A DNA stretch of 31,551 nt from Phycisphaerae bacterium (GTDB lineage: Bacteria > Planctomycetota > Phycisphaerae > UBA1845): assembly GCA_021604825.1 (NCBI GenBank), contig BQJS01000027.1:1-31551 (forward strand), given 5' to 3'. A program made the translations under genes and the position numbers. Shown piece after piece: positions 16,560 to 24,771 of this stretch (position 1 is the first letter of the stretch; each line of letters begins with the position of its first letter). Below the pieces are notes generated by a model. The model saw nothing but the letters and a program-made list of their open reading frames with translations. It was not told where the DNA came from and did no database searches.

Positions 16560-17321
16560 TCACGTCGATTGCAGTGCACCGAAACGTCGCTCGCGCCCTG
16601 CAAAATCGCGAATCGCCCCGTCGAGGTGATCTGCGTCAAAATCGGGCCAATGGACGTCGGAAACGAAAATCTCGGCGTAGCTGATCTGCCAAAGGAGAAA
16701 ATTGCTGATGCGTTTCTCTCCGGCAGTTCTGATGAGCAAGTCCGGGTCCGGCAGGCCGCTGGAGTAAAGCGCGTTTGAGATCGTGTCCTCGCCGATGTCG
16801 TCGACGGCCAACGCCCCGTCCTTCACCCCTGTTGCGATGGACTTTACCGCACTCACAATTTCGCGGCGCGATCCATAGTTCAGCGCCAAACACAACTTCA
16901 GGCCCGTGTTCTTTTGCGACACGTCTTTGGTGATATCCATCTGCTTGAGAACGTTGTCTGGCAGACCCTCGCGACTTCCGAGGTGAACAAATCGGATGTT
17001 GTTGTCGACGATTTCGCTTCGCTCGGAGATCAAATACTGGCTGTACAGTTCCATTAGGAAATTGACTTCTTCCTTGGGGCGGTTCCAGTTCTCATGGCTG
17101 AAACTGTAGAGCGTCAGGACTTCGACGCCGAGTCGAGCGCAGCGGGTAACGATCTTTCGGACTGCTTTCGCGCCGGCTTCGTGCCCGCGAATCCGGGGCA
17201 ACCCGCGCGATTGCGCCCACCGACCGTTGCCATCCATGATGATCGCAATGTGTCGCGGGAGCTGCGATTGATCAACGCCAATCGCTTCCATTGGATCCAG
17301 TGGGTCGGGGTGGGTTGCCAT
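16560..17321 (-). CDS. uppS: Isoprenyl transferase (undecaprenyl diphosphate synthase family)
   Basis: A 253-residue cis-prenyltransferase. It adds isopentenyl units to farnesyl diphosphate to make the C55 carrier lipid for peptidoglycan and other surface polymers. Key family motifs are present: HIAIIMDGNGRWA (catalytic Asp30), LTLYSFSHENWNRP, and the C-terminal PDPDLLIRTAGEKRISNFLL with WQISYAE. The length is normal for the family. The ATG at 17321 is chosen because it lies 7 bases after the purA stop; the frame extends to a TTG at 17366 inside purA, which is less likely. No strong ribosome binding site is visible, so translation may be coupled to purA. Confidence 0.95.
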   Translation of the reverse strand: MATHPDPLDPMEAIGVDQSQLPRHIAIIMDGNGRWAQSRGLPRIRGHEAGAKAVRKIVTRCARLGVEVLTLYSFSHENWNRPKEEVNFLMELYSQYLISERSEIVDNNIRFVHLGSREGLPDNVLKQMDITKDVSQKNTGLKLCLALNYGSRREIVSAVKSIATGVKDGALAVDDIGEDTISNALYSSGLPDPDLLIRTAGEKRISNFLLWQISYAEIFVSDVHWPDFDADHLDGAIRDFAGRERRFGALQST

Positions 17322-17328
17322 GATAATA

Positions 17329-18666
17329 TTAGGTACGATGGATCGTTTGGTTTCGTTCGGGGCCAACGCTGACCATTGTGATCGGTGCGCCTACCAATTC
17401 TTCGACCTGCGTGACATAATTGCGAGCTTCAGCCGGTAGCGACTCGAATTTCGTCACCCCGCTGACATCGTCTTTCCAGCCCGGCAGCATCTCAATATGC
17501 GGGTCGACTGCCGCAAAATCCTCCGAATCAGCCGGCATCGATCGAATTGCCTCGCCCCGGAGACTGTATCCGGTGCAGATACCGACTTCGGCCATGCCGC
17601 TTAGCGTATCCATGTGCATCATCGCGATTTCCGTGACCCCGCCAAGCAGTTTCGTCTGCCGCAACGTCACCGCATCCAGCCAGCCACATCTTCGCGGGCG
17701 ACCCGTCGTGGTTCCAAATTCACGCCCCACCTCCCGAATCCGATCGCCGCGCTCGTCAAGCAATTCTGACGGAAATGGTCCATTGCCCACACGGGTGGCG
17801 TATGCCTTGGTCACTCCGACGCAGCGGCGCACAAGATGCGGCGACACCCCCGCACCAGCCGGCACTCCATTCAAACCAGTGTGACTGGCAGTCACATAAG
17901 GGAAAGTCCCGTGATCAATATCAAGCAGCATCCCGTTGGCGCTTTCAAACAATACCTGCTGCCCCTTGGCAACGGCGTCCTCTAGGCATGACGTTGTTTC
18001 GGCCACGTACTTTGAAAGTTTGCGTTCCGCTATTTCAAGCGTTGAGTTGATTTCGTCATAATTGATCGCGATGGTATTAATGCCTGCGTCATCAGCACCC
18101 ATCGCTTCGAGAACTGCAGCCTTTCGTTCGCACACGGCTTTGAGGCGATCGGTGTGACGATCCAGGTGAACCAAATCGATCATCCGAAACGCCGACGATC
18201 GCAGCATTTTCTCCGCGTAGCATGGCCCAATACCCTTTGCCGTGGTACCGATTTTCTTGCCTTGGGTTCCCGAATCGCGAAGGCGGTCTTCGAGTTTGTG
18301 ATAGGGCATGACCAGATGGGCTCGATCGCTGACAAGAAGTCGGCCGGCCAGATCGATCCCGCGGGCTTCGAGGCCTTCGATTTCCTCAATGAGTGCAATT
18401 GGATCGACCACGACACCCGGACCGATCACGCTGATGGCTTTGTCGCGCAGCACGCCCGATGGCAGCAGGTGAAGGGCAAATGAATCGTCACCAATCCGCA
18501 CCGTGTGGCCCGCATTCGCACCGCCGTTGAATCGAACTACAACGTCGAAGCCACCGGCTAACAGGTCGACGATCTTGCCCTTGCCCTCGTCGCCCCATCC
18601 CATGCCCACAACGCAGGCGTGACGGTTTTCTTGACCAATGTTCGATTGATTGGAGGCGCTAGACAT
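17329..18666 (-). CDS. purA: Adenylosuccinate synthase
   Basis: A 445-residue enzyme that joins aspartate to IMP using GTP, the first committed step of AMP synthesis. The GTP-binding and catalytic loop GWGDEGKGK (Asp26) and the GGANAGHTV motif (His54) are intact. GTTAKGIGPCYAEK and TGRPRRCGWLDAV are also typical. Length is slightly above the usual ~430 because of a short N-terminal extension (SSASNQSNIGQENR). CAGGG directly precedes the ATG. It sits between a thioesterase gene (103 bases upstream) and uppS (7 bases downstream), all on the minus strand, probably one transcript. Confidence 0.97.
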   Translation of the reverse strand: MSSASNQSNIGQENRHACVVGMGWGDEGKGKIVDLLAGGFDVVVRFNGGANAGHTVRIGDDSFALHLLPSGVLRDKAISVIGPGVVVDPIALIEEIEGLEARGIDLAGRLLVSDRAHLVMPYHKLEDRLRDSGTQGKKIGTTAKGIGPCYAEKMLRSSAFRMIDLVHLDRHTDRLKAVCERKAAVLEAMGADDAGINTIAINYDEINSTLEIAERKLSKYVAETTSCLEDAVAKGQQVLFESANGMLLDIDHGTFPYVTASHTGLNGVPAGAGVSPHLVRRCVGVTKAYATRVGNGPFPSELLDERGDRIREVGREFGTTTGRPRRCGWLDAVTLRQTKLLGGVTEIAMMHMDTLSGMAEVGICTGYSLRGEAIRSMPADSEDFAAVDPHIEMLPGWKDDVSGVTKFESLPAEARNYVTQVEELVGAPITMVSVGPERNQTIHRT

Positions 18667-18769
18667 CCCTGTTCTCGTTCAGCCTGATTTTCAATTGAGT
18701 TGCGTAAAGGAATCATCGTCGATTCACGAAGGCAGCGAGACTACCACATGCCGCCGAGCCTGCAATGGT

Positions 18770-19171
18770 TCAGCCTTCTTCCGTCCACAAGGTCTCGGGC
18801 ATCAGGATGGGCTTGCCGTTTCGATCAACGCAGGCCAGCGTTGAGGTGGCCTCCGTCGAAAGTACCCCGTTGTTGATGATCCTGTAATTGTGGTCCACAC
18901 GGGTTCGCGTGATTCGTTCAACTTCTGTATGGATCGTCACGACATCGTCATAACGAATTGGGGCGCGATAGCGGATACCAATCTTAGCCACGACAAAGAA
19001 AAAACCCTGCTCTTCCATTTCTCGGTAGCTGATCCCCGAAGCGCGCAGCAACTCGGTTCGGGAAACCTCCAGGTACTCGAAATACTTCGCGTGGTGCAGC
19101 AGCCCCATGGCATCACACTCGGCATAGCGAACCCGTATCTGCACTTCCGATTTCTGAGCGTTGGTCGCCAC
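18770..19171 (-). CDS. YbgC/FadM-type acyl-CoA thioesterase (hot-dog fold)
   Basis: A 133-residue protein of the 4-hydroxybenzoyl-CoA thioesterase superfamily, which hydrolyses acyl-CoA or acyl-ACP thioesters. The N-terminal motif VRYAECDAMGLLHHAKYFEY contains the conserved Asp and His of the active region, and FEYLEVSRTELLR is typical of the YbgC/FadM branch. Length fits the family. The GTG at 19171 is preferred because AGAGG lies 9 bases upstream; a TTG at 19189 in the same frame is an alternative. It lies 62 bases after an M28 peptidase gene and before purA on the same strand. The exact substrate cannot be told from sequence. Confidence 0.9.
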   Translation of the reverse strand: MATNAQKSEVQIRVRYAECDAMGLLHHAKYFEYLEVSRTELLRASGISYREMEEQGFFFVVAKIGIRYRAPIRYDDVVTIHTEVERITRTRVDHNYRIINNGVLSTEATSTLACVDRNGKPILMPETLWTEEG

Positions 19172-19233
19172 CGCGTCTAGCCTCTTCAACGGGTTTTGCC
19201 GATATGATCGAAGATCAAACCATCGGGCAGTTG

Positions 19234-21087
19234 TTAACCGCCGCCAAGTACGACCTTCAAAGTCTGCACCTTCCCATCGCGACGGACGTCAACTTCGACC
19301 TCGTCGCCAGGGTTCTTTTCACGCAGGGCGGCCATGTAGTCGTAGATGTTTTTCACCTTCGTTTCACCGATCCGCACGATGACATCGCCGTCTTTCATGC
19401 CACCTTTCAACGCTGGGCTATCTTTCATGACGCCATCAACGCCCAACCCTTCACCACCGTCGGCGTAGCTCGGCATGATTCCCATCCGCACCCGCGACCG
19501 ACTGCCGCTGATCTGCGCCGGGGCAGCCACATAGTGATAAACCGGGCGTTCGTCGTTGTCGATGATCGACCACGCGACGTCTTCAATGTAGGCGAGGAAA
19601 CGCACCGATTTGTCCGTATTGATCTTATGGGCGTCGTCACCTGGGCGATGATAGTCCTCGTGCAAACCGCTGAAGAAATGAAGCGATGGAATCTTCTTTT
19701 GATAAAACGATGTGTGATCGCTGGGACCTGTCGCGCTGGCGCTACCCTTCAAATCAAACCGGTGCTTGTCAGCCAACTGCTGCAACATATCGCCAAACCC
19801 CTCAGCCGCCTCCGTACCAAAAACTTGAATAGTGTTGTTGTCCTCAGCCAATCGCCCAATCATGTCCATGTTGAGCATGGCCACCACATTCTCAAGTTCA
19901 ATCGTTGGGTGGTTCACGAAATGCTTGCTGCCAAGCAACCCGGACTCCTCGCCTGAGAACGCCATGAATACAACGCTGCGCTTGAGCGGTTGCTGCGAGG
20001 CGAGTTTGCGGGCCAACTCAATCACGCCAGCCGTTCCCGAAGCGTTGTCATCTGCACCATTGTGGATCTGCGGAATCTGATCGGTGGACTCGGCGCTGTG
20101 GCGGCGGGCTGAGCGCGGCACGGCCTTGCCAAGATGGTCATAGTGGGCACCAATGACCACAATTTCGTGGGCCAGCGGTCCGACGCCCTTGAGTATGCCC
20201 ACAACATTGCGCGTCTTCGCCATTTCGCGGACGATGCCCGAATCGCCTTTCATGTGAATGCCGTTCAACGCATTCGATGCGGGATTGCCAGCATCGAGCT
20301 GATCTTGCAATGATCGCAGGTCGCCTGCTCCTCCAGCTTTGATCAGCGATTCGGCGAACGCTTGCGACACGTGAAATGCTGGCAAGCCATAGTCGGCAGA
20401 GTTGTCGCCACCCCTCCATCTCTGAAGCTTGTCAGCACCGCCTTCATCGGTCAGCCGATTCACAATCAATACAGCGACCGCCCCCTTTTCCTTGGCGTTG
20501 TAAACCTTGTTGCTGAACTGGGAGTGCGGCGTAAAATCATCGTCATCACCCAACCATGACGGCGGTTCGTGGCGAAGCATCAAGACAACTTTTCCATCAA
20601 CGTCGAAGTGTGCGTAGTCGTTGTGTTTCTTGTCGTCGTTGATAATTCCGTATCCCGCGAAAACGACATCGCCTTCAAAATGACCCGACCCTGAAAAACC
20701 GAACGGAACGAAGTCGGATTCAAACTTCGGCTGCAAATCGACACCAGTCACGTGGATTTCGCAGGAGTTCGACAGTTTCGGATTGAGCGCGACTTCAAAC
20801 GACTGAAAAAACGTCCCGTCATCGCCGGCCGGATGAAGCCCGGAACTGGAAAGGTGATTGGCAATATAGTCGGCGGACCGTTCGATTCCGGGCGTACCCA
20901 GTCCCCGGCCGCCCTGCGCGTCGTCTGCAAGAAAATTCACATGCCCTTGGTACGAATTCGTGGTGATCGAGTACGTCATCACCGCGCCGCAGACCAGCGT
21001 CGGCATCGCAACGCAACTCAGCAAGACTGCTGCTAGCGGGATATTTCGATTCTTATCGCAAGCTCGAAACGGTTGAACAAATACCAT
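19234..21087 (-). CDS. M28-family metallopeptidase with PA and PDZ domains
   Basis: A 617-residue exported zinc aminopeptidase-like protein. An N-terminal hydrophobic signal segment lies at about residues 15-35. A PA (protease-associated) domain occupies about 125-250. The M28 core shows the expected ligands: His315 in GAHYDHLG, Asp347 in NGADDNASG, catalytic Glu380 and zinc ligand Glu381 in FSGEESGLLGS, Asp408 in MLNMDMIGR, and His480 in EDYHRPGDD. Residues about 530-615 form a PDZ domain (DGDVIVRIGETKVKNIYDYM). Such enzymes cleave N-terminal residues from peptides in the periplasm or outside the cell. GGAGA lies 8 bases before the ATG. It is the first gene of a probable minus-strand run with the thioesterase, purA and uppS. 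Confidence 0.93.
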   Translation of the reverse strand: MVFVQPFRACDKNRNIPLAAVLLSCVAMPTLVCGAVMTYSITTNSYQGHVNFLADDAQGGRGLGTPGIERSADYIANHLSSSGLHPAGDDGTFFQSFEVALNPKLSNSCEIHVTGVDLQPKFESDFVPFGFSGSGHFEGDVVFAGYGIINDDKKHNDYAHFDVDGKVVLMLRHEPPSWLGDDDDFTPHSQFSNKVYNAKEKGAVAVLIVNRLTDEGGADKLQRWRGGDNSADYGLPAFHVSQAFAESLIKAGGAGDLRSLQDQLDAGNPASNALNGIHMKGDSGIVREMAKTRNVVGILKGVGPLAHEIVVIGAHYDHLGKAVPRSARRHSAESTDQIPQIHNGADDNASGTAGVIELARKLASQQPLKRSVVFMAFSGEESGLLGSKHFVNHPTIELENVVAMLNMDMIGRLAEDNNTIQVFGTEAAEGFGDMLQQLADKHRFDLKGSASATGPSDHTSFYQKKIPSLHFFSGLHEDYHRPGDDAHKINTDKSVRFLAYIEDVAWSIIDNDERPVYHYVAAPAQISGSRSRVRMGIMPSYADGGEGLGVDGVMKDSPALKGGMKDGDVIVRIGETKVKNIYDYMAALREKNPGDEVEVDVRRDGKVQTLKVVLGGG

Positions 21088-21265
21088 GTTGCGAATCTCC
21101 TATGCGCCCGATGATCTAGAAAAATGGATGAAACGAAACTACGAGGCATCCTAGCGGTCACATCAATCAGACGCAACGCGCCATGCCATCGCTCAATCGA
21201 ACCACGTGGGATGAAATTGAAATGTGAATCGTTGAATCAGGCGCGGATACAAAATCGCGGCCATG

Positions 21266-24200
21266 CTAAGGCAATTCTTGCCAGTGGGCGTTGTAGACCC
21301 ACCCTTCCGGACCGGCAACCGATGGGGCATTCCCGCCAAAGACATCATCGACTTGGGTGCTCGAAAGCGCCCGATCGTAGATTGCCACTCGGAACAATTT
21401 TCCCAACCATGGACGATCATTCGACGTCTCGTTGCCCATCACCAATTCGTAACCGCTATTCCAATTGAAAGTGCCGGTGCGCGCGGTCGTGGTTTCAAGT
21501 GAGCCATCAACGTACATCTTCACATTGTCTCCGTCATAGGTCACGATGACGTGCTTGGTCGTGTCGACACTGAGTACGCTACCGGATTCGATGTCAGGCA
21601 TGCCGTTGTTGTTGGTGGACGTCGTTTTGACACGCTGTCGAATCTCAAAATCTTCCTGCCCAAGTGTGAAGTTGCGATTGCCCGTACCGGACGAGTAGCT
21701 GACGATTCGGGCGGGACCGTCCTGCGTTGTGTTTGCAGGCGCAAATCTGCATTCCAGTGTCATTTCATCCGTGTCGGTGAGGGCGTTATACAGTTTGGTG
21801 GCCGCAACGCCCGATTCGAGAATTGTGGAGGATGTCAGCTCGATTCCGCCGCCTGAGATCCATGTCACGTCAGAGGTGTCTGTCACTGACAAATCAAGCG
21901 CCGTACCGAATGCGCTGGTATCTTTGACAATGGTCCCTTTCCCCGTGTATGAACCGATAGGCAGAAGGCCGTACAGATTGGTGATTTGCTTTGCACTCAA
22001 GGCATCGTCGTACACCCGCACATCATCGATCGTTCCACTGAAATGGCTCTGAAGCGGTGAGACCGAACCAGAACCGCTTCCCCAGGTATTGGCTCCCAAG
22101 ACGAACGGTTCTGTATTGCCGGATCCTCCAGATGAACTGCCCAATCCTCCCTGATATGAGTCGCTGTCAACCTCAGATCCATTCATATACAATTTCATCC
22201 CACTGGTCCCAAACGTAAGGACGACGTGATATGTCGTCTTCGTCGCAATCGTTCCGGACTGGATGGTGTACGATGCACTGTCGCTTTGCAGGCGAATCTT
22301 AACCCGCGACGATTCGGTGTAGATATGCACGTGCCCTCCGTTGACATATCCAGATGCATCCTTTGAAAAGAGGCCCATCGTGCTTGAGGGCTGTGTTGTG
22401 CTGAACCAGAACGAAATCGTACCACTGGAGAGCATCAAACTTGAGTTGTGCGGCAACTCAATATAATCGTTGCTCCCATCAAAACCGTAGGCTGTGCCCA
22501 CCACCCCGGGGTCACCAGGTGTAGCCCCATTGACGGTACCGTCAAGTCCCGAAATACCATCTACCGCGGTTGCGCCCACGTCATCCAAATTCCAATGATG
22601 GATCAGTTGCGGGTCTGGCTTCACTTCATTGAATTCGTAGAGGGCAATCAATTGCGGATCGCTGTCGGCGGCGGGAAGCAGTTCCAAGGCATTTTTATAA
22701 AGCTGCGCGCTGCTCAACGCTTCGTCCCATATCTTGACATCGAACATCGTTCCACGAAATGGGCGATCAAGGGTCCCTTCGTTTCCAAGCAAGAAATGCT
22801 CGCTGGACCAATCATCGAAATCACCGCCGCTCGCTGATGACGTATGCACCAACACGCCATCGACGTACAACTTGACGTTGTTGCTATTGGTTCCGTGATC
22901 GATCGTCATCGCCAAGACGTGGAATTCGTCCATCCCCCACGTGTCATTTTGCCGATATTCGACCGCACTGCCGCTGCTATTCTTCGCACGACCGATCAAA
23001 TCATCGTGCGCTGAGCTCCCGGTGTAACCTCCCATCAAACTGAAATTTCGCGTCGCGGAGCCAGTGTCTCGCGAGTAGGTCACGAGCCGACCACCCGAAT
23101 CGTCCAGTTCCTCTGCCTTGAGGAACACTTGAACCGTCATCGCCTCGCTTGCTTGCAGGGTACTCTTAAACGTATCTGCCGTTGTCGTTTGCGCCGTTCT
23201 GCAAGCCGCCGTTCCGGATTGAGCGTTCTGGTTGAAGTAGAGTCCGGTCCCGCCCTGAAGATCGTTGACCCACGTCAAGGTACCGTTTCCAGAAACGAAT
23301 TGCAGATCGACCGATCCCTCGCGGTCGTTTACGGCAGTGCCCGATTGTTCGTCAAAATCATAATGCAAAGTGGGGCTTGTGACCGTGGGGGTTTGCGATG
23401 CCCATTCCAACGAACGTTTCAAGACATCCTTGCCCTCATCGGTAAGTAGATCGATATCGAAGGAACTACATCCCCATGGTAAATGCACGCGGCGCGCGGA
23501 AGCGGTCCCTCCGCCGTAAAGCGCCCCTCCGGTGTCAATGACAACCAGCGCCGCATTGCTGGTTGACGGTTGATTGGCGAGAATGGCCGTGCCACCGCCG
23601 AGCGTTCCCGACGCAACATGCAAATCAGATGAACCTGAAAGTATTCCCACAACACCGCTGCTCATGCCGGATGTGATGTAGTGGGTATTGTCGATGACGT
23701 CGATACTTGTGCTCGTGTAGCAAGTACCTGACGAGGCAATGCCCAATTCATCGGGAAGCGCATTATCCTCATTGACGACACCAATGGGCGCACCGAGGAA
23801 TTTCGTTCCTACGTCAGACGATGACACCTCTTCCGACACATACGCCACATTCTGCTCAGCCGCAGCGACATCATAGGCGGACTGCGATTCGTTGGCTGAA
23901 ATCAATGTCACCTCAAAATCCCATGATTCCATCAGAACTTTCTTGGCATCGTCCTGTGATGACAGGTTCGTCTTGTCGGGCACGACAAACAGCACTTTCG
24001 TCGACGTGCTCGACCCTTCCGGTGTGATCACGGCCCGCGCTGTGTAAACGGTTCCGGCGTACTTCGCGATCGAAGTTATCGTGAAAACGTCTTCGTCATC
24101 ATCGTCGAGGTCGCCGTCCCCTTCGGCTGGGTTGGCAATGGCCCCATCATCGTCGGTGTCCTCACCGTCATTGACGGTGATGCTGAACGTACCACCCGAC

Positions 24201-24508
24201 AAGGACGCATCGGTGACCCACGCGCCTTCGCTTTTGACCGTCCGCCAGTTTTCTTCCGCCCGGATGTAGGCCAGTGTCATACGAATACCGGACTCTGCGA
24301 TTTGGCTTGCCTTCGCATGGTCTTCCATGTTGCGACTGATCGCCGAAGTGGTGCCCGTCGATGCGATGAAGGTGGCTGCCAATGTCGCGATGAGGGCTGT
24401 GACGACGAGAACAGAGATCAGTGCAATCGCGGGACGCCTGCGCAATGCTGATCTGGACTCGACGAGTACATGCTGAGATTCTGGACAACGCTGTTTCGTT
24501 CTGCGCAT
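21266..24508 (-). CDS. Pseudopilin-like protein with amidotransferase-like and three LamG-type domains
   Basis: A 1080-residue protein. A basic start is followed by a hydrophobic helix at about residues 26-50 and SRNMEDHAKASQIAESGIRM, as in PilX/GspK-type minor pilins; no clear class III prepilin cleavage motif is visible. Residues 171-372 look like a class I glutamine amidotransferase/ThuA-like fold, seen from KVLFVVPDKTNLSSQDDAKK through VAYVSEEVSSSDVGTKFLGA to LTDEGKDVLKRSLEWA; catalytic residues are not evident. Three LamG/concanavalin A-like domains follow (starts near residues 380, 620 and 870), each with a strand such as VKLYVDGVLV, KLYMNGSEVD or VKMYVDGSLE. The first and third share RFRG/RPWLG and ALSS-Q ends, suggesting duplication. 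GGGGGA lies about 6 bases before the ATG. It is probably a large surface adhesin or sugar-binding pilus component; that is inference. Confidence 0.82.
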   Translation of the reverse strand: MRRTKQRCPESQHVLVESRSALRRRPAIALISVLVVTALIATLAATFIASTGTTSAISRNMEDHAKASQIAESGIRMTLAYIRAEENWRTVKSEGAWVTDASLSGGTFSITVNDGEDTDDDGAIANPAEGDGDLDDDDEDVFTITSIAKYAGTVYTARAVITPEGSSTSTKVLFVVPDKTNLSSQDDAKKVLMESWDFEVTLISANESQSAYDVAAAEQNVAYVSEEVSSSDVGTKFLGAPIGVVNEDNALPDELGIASSGTCYTSTSIDVIDNTHYITSGMSSGVVGILSGSSDLHVASGTLGGGTAILANQPSTSNAALVVIDTGGALYGGGTASARRVHLPWGCSSFDIDLLTDEGKDVLKRSLEWASQTPTVTSPTLHYDFDEQSGTAVNDREGSVDLQFVSGNGTLTWVNDLQGGTGLYFNQNAQSGTAACRTAQTTTADTFKSTLQASEAMTVQVFLKAEELDDSGGRLVTYSRDTGSATRNFSLMGGYTGSSAHDDLIGRAKNSSGSAVEYRQNDTWGMDEFHVLAMTIDHGTNSNNVKLYVDGVLVHTSSASGGDFDDWSSEHFLLGNEGTLDRPFRGTMFDVKIWDEALSSAQLYKNALELLPAADSDPQLIALYEFNEVKPDPQLIHHWNLDDVGATAVDGISGLDGTVNGATPGDPGVVGTAYGFDGSNDYIELPHNSSLMLSSGTISFWFSTTQPSSTMGLFSKDASGYVNGGHVHIYTESSRVKIRLQSDSASYTIQSGTIATKTTYHVVLTFGTSGMKLYMNGSEVDSDSYQGGLGSSSGGSGNTEPFVLGANTWGSGSGSVSPLQSHFSGTIDDVRVYDDALSAKQITNLYGLLPIGSYTGKGTIVKDTSAFGTALDLSVTDTSDVTWISGGGIELTSSTILESGVAATKLYNALTDTDEMTLECRFAPANTTQDGPARIVSYSSGTGNRNFTLGQEDFEIRQRVKTTSTNNNGMPDIESGSVLSVDTTKHVIVTYDGDNVKMYVDGSLETTTARTGTFNWNSGYELVMGNETSNDRPWLGKLFRVAIYDRALSSTQVDDVFGGNAPSVAGPEGWVYNAHWQELP

Positions 24509-24550
24509 GGTAATCCCCCTTAATTACGTCTTAGATCGACGAGCCGCGAT

Positions 24551-24562
24551 CGTGAATTCACG
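24551..24562. repeat. Perfect 12-bp palindrome upstream of the LamG gene
   Basis: CGTGAATTCACG is a perfect palindrome 42 bases before the start codon at 24508. It could be an operator, but no matching regulator gene is nearby. Confidence 0.3.
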
Positions 24563-24771
24563 CGGATCGCGAACCGAGGCAGTGCGCCCGATAACAACGC
24601 CCGTCAGTGATTGCGGGCGCATTTGCGATTCTTGAAATGTGGGGGAAGCACATGGATTTTAGGGCAACGACCGGCGCATTGGAGTTGCGGCAAACTTGAA
24701 CCGAACCGATCGGATGCAGCATCGGCGGTCGCAAATAAATACTTGGCGTGCAATCGAATCGGACCGAACAC

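Noticed and set aside
19204..19956. 250-residue plus-strand ORF inside the M28 peptidase
   Set aside because: It is antisense to the PDZ and catalytic region of a well-supported peptidase.
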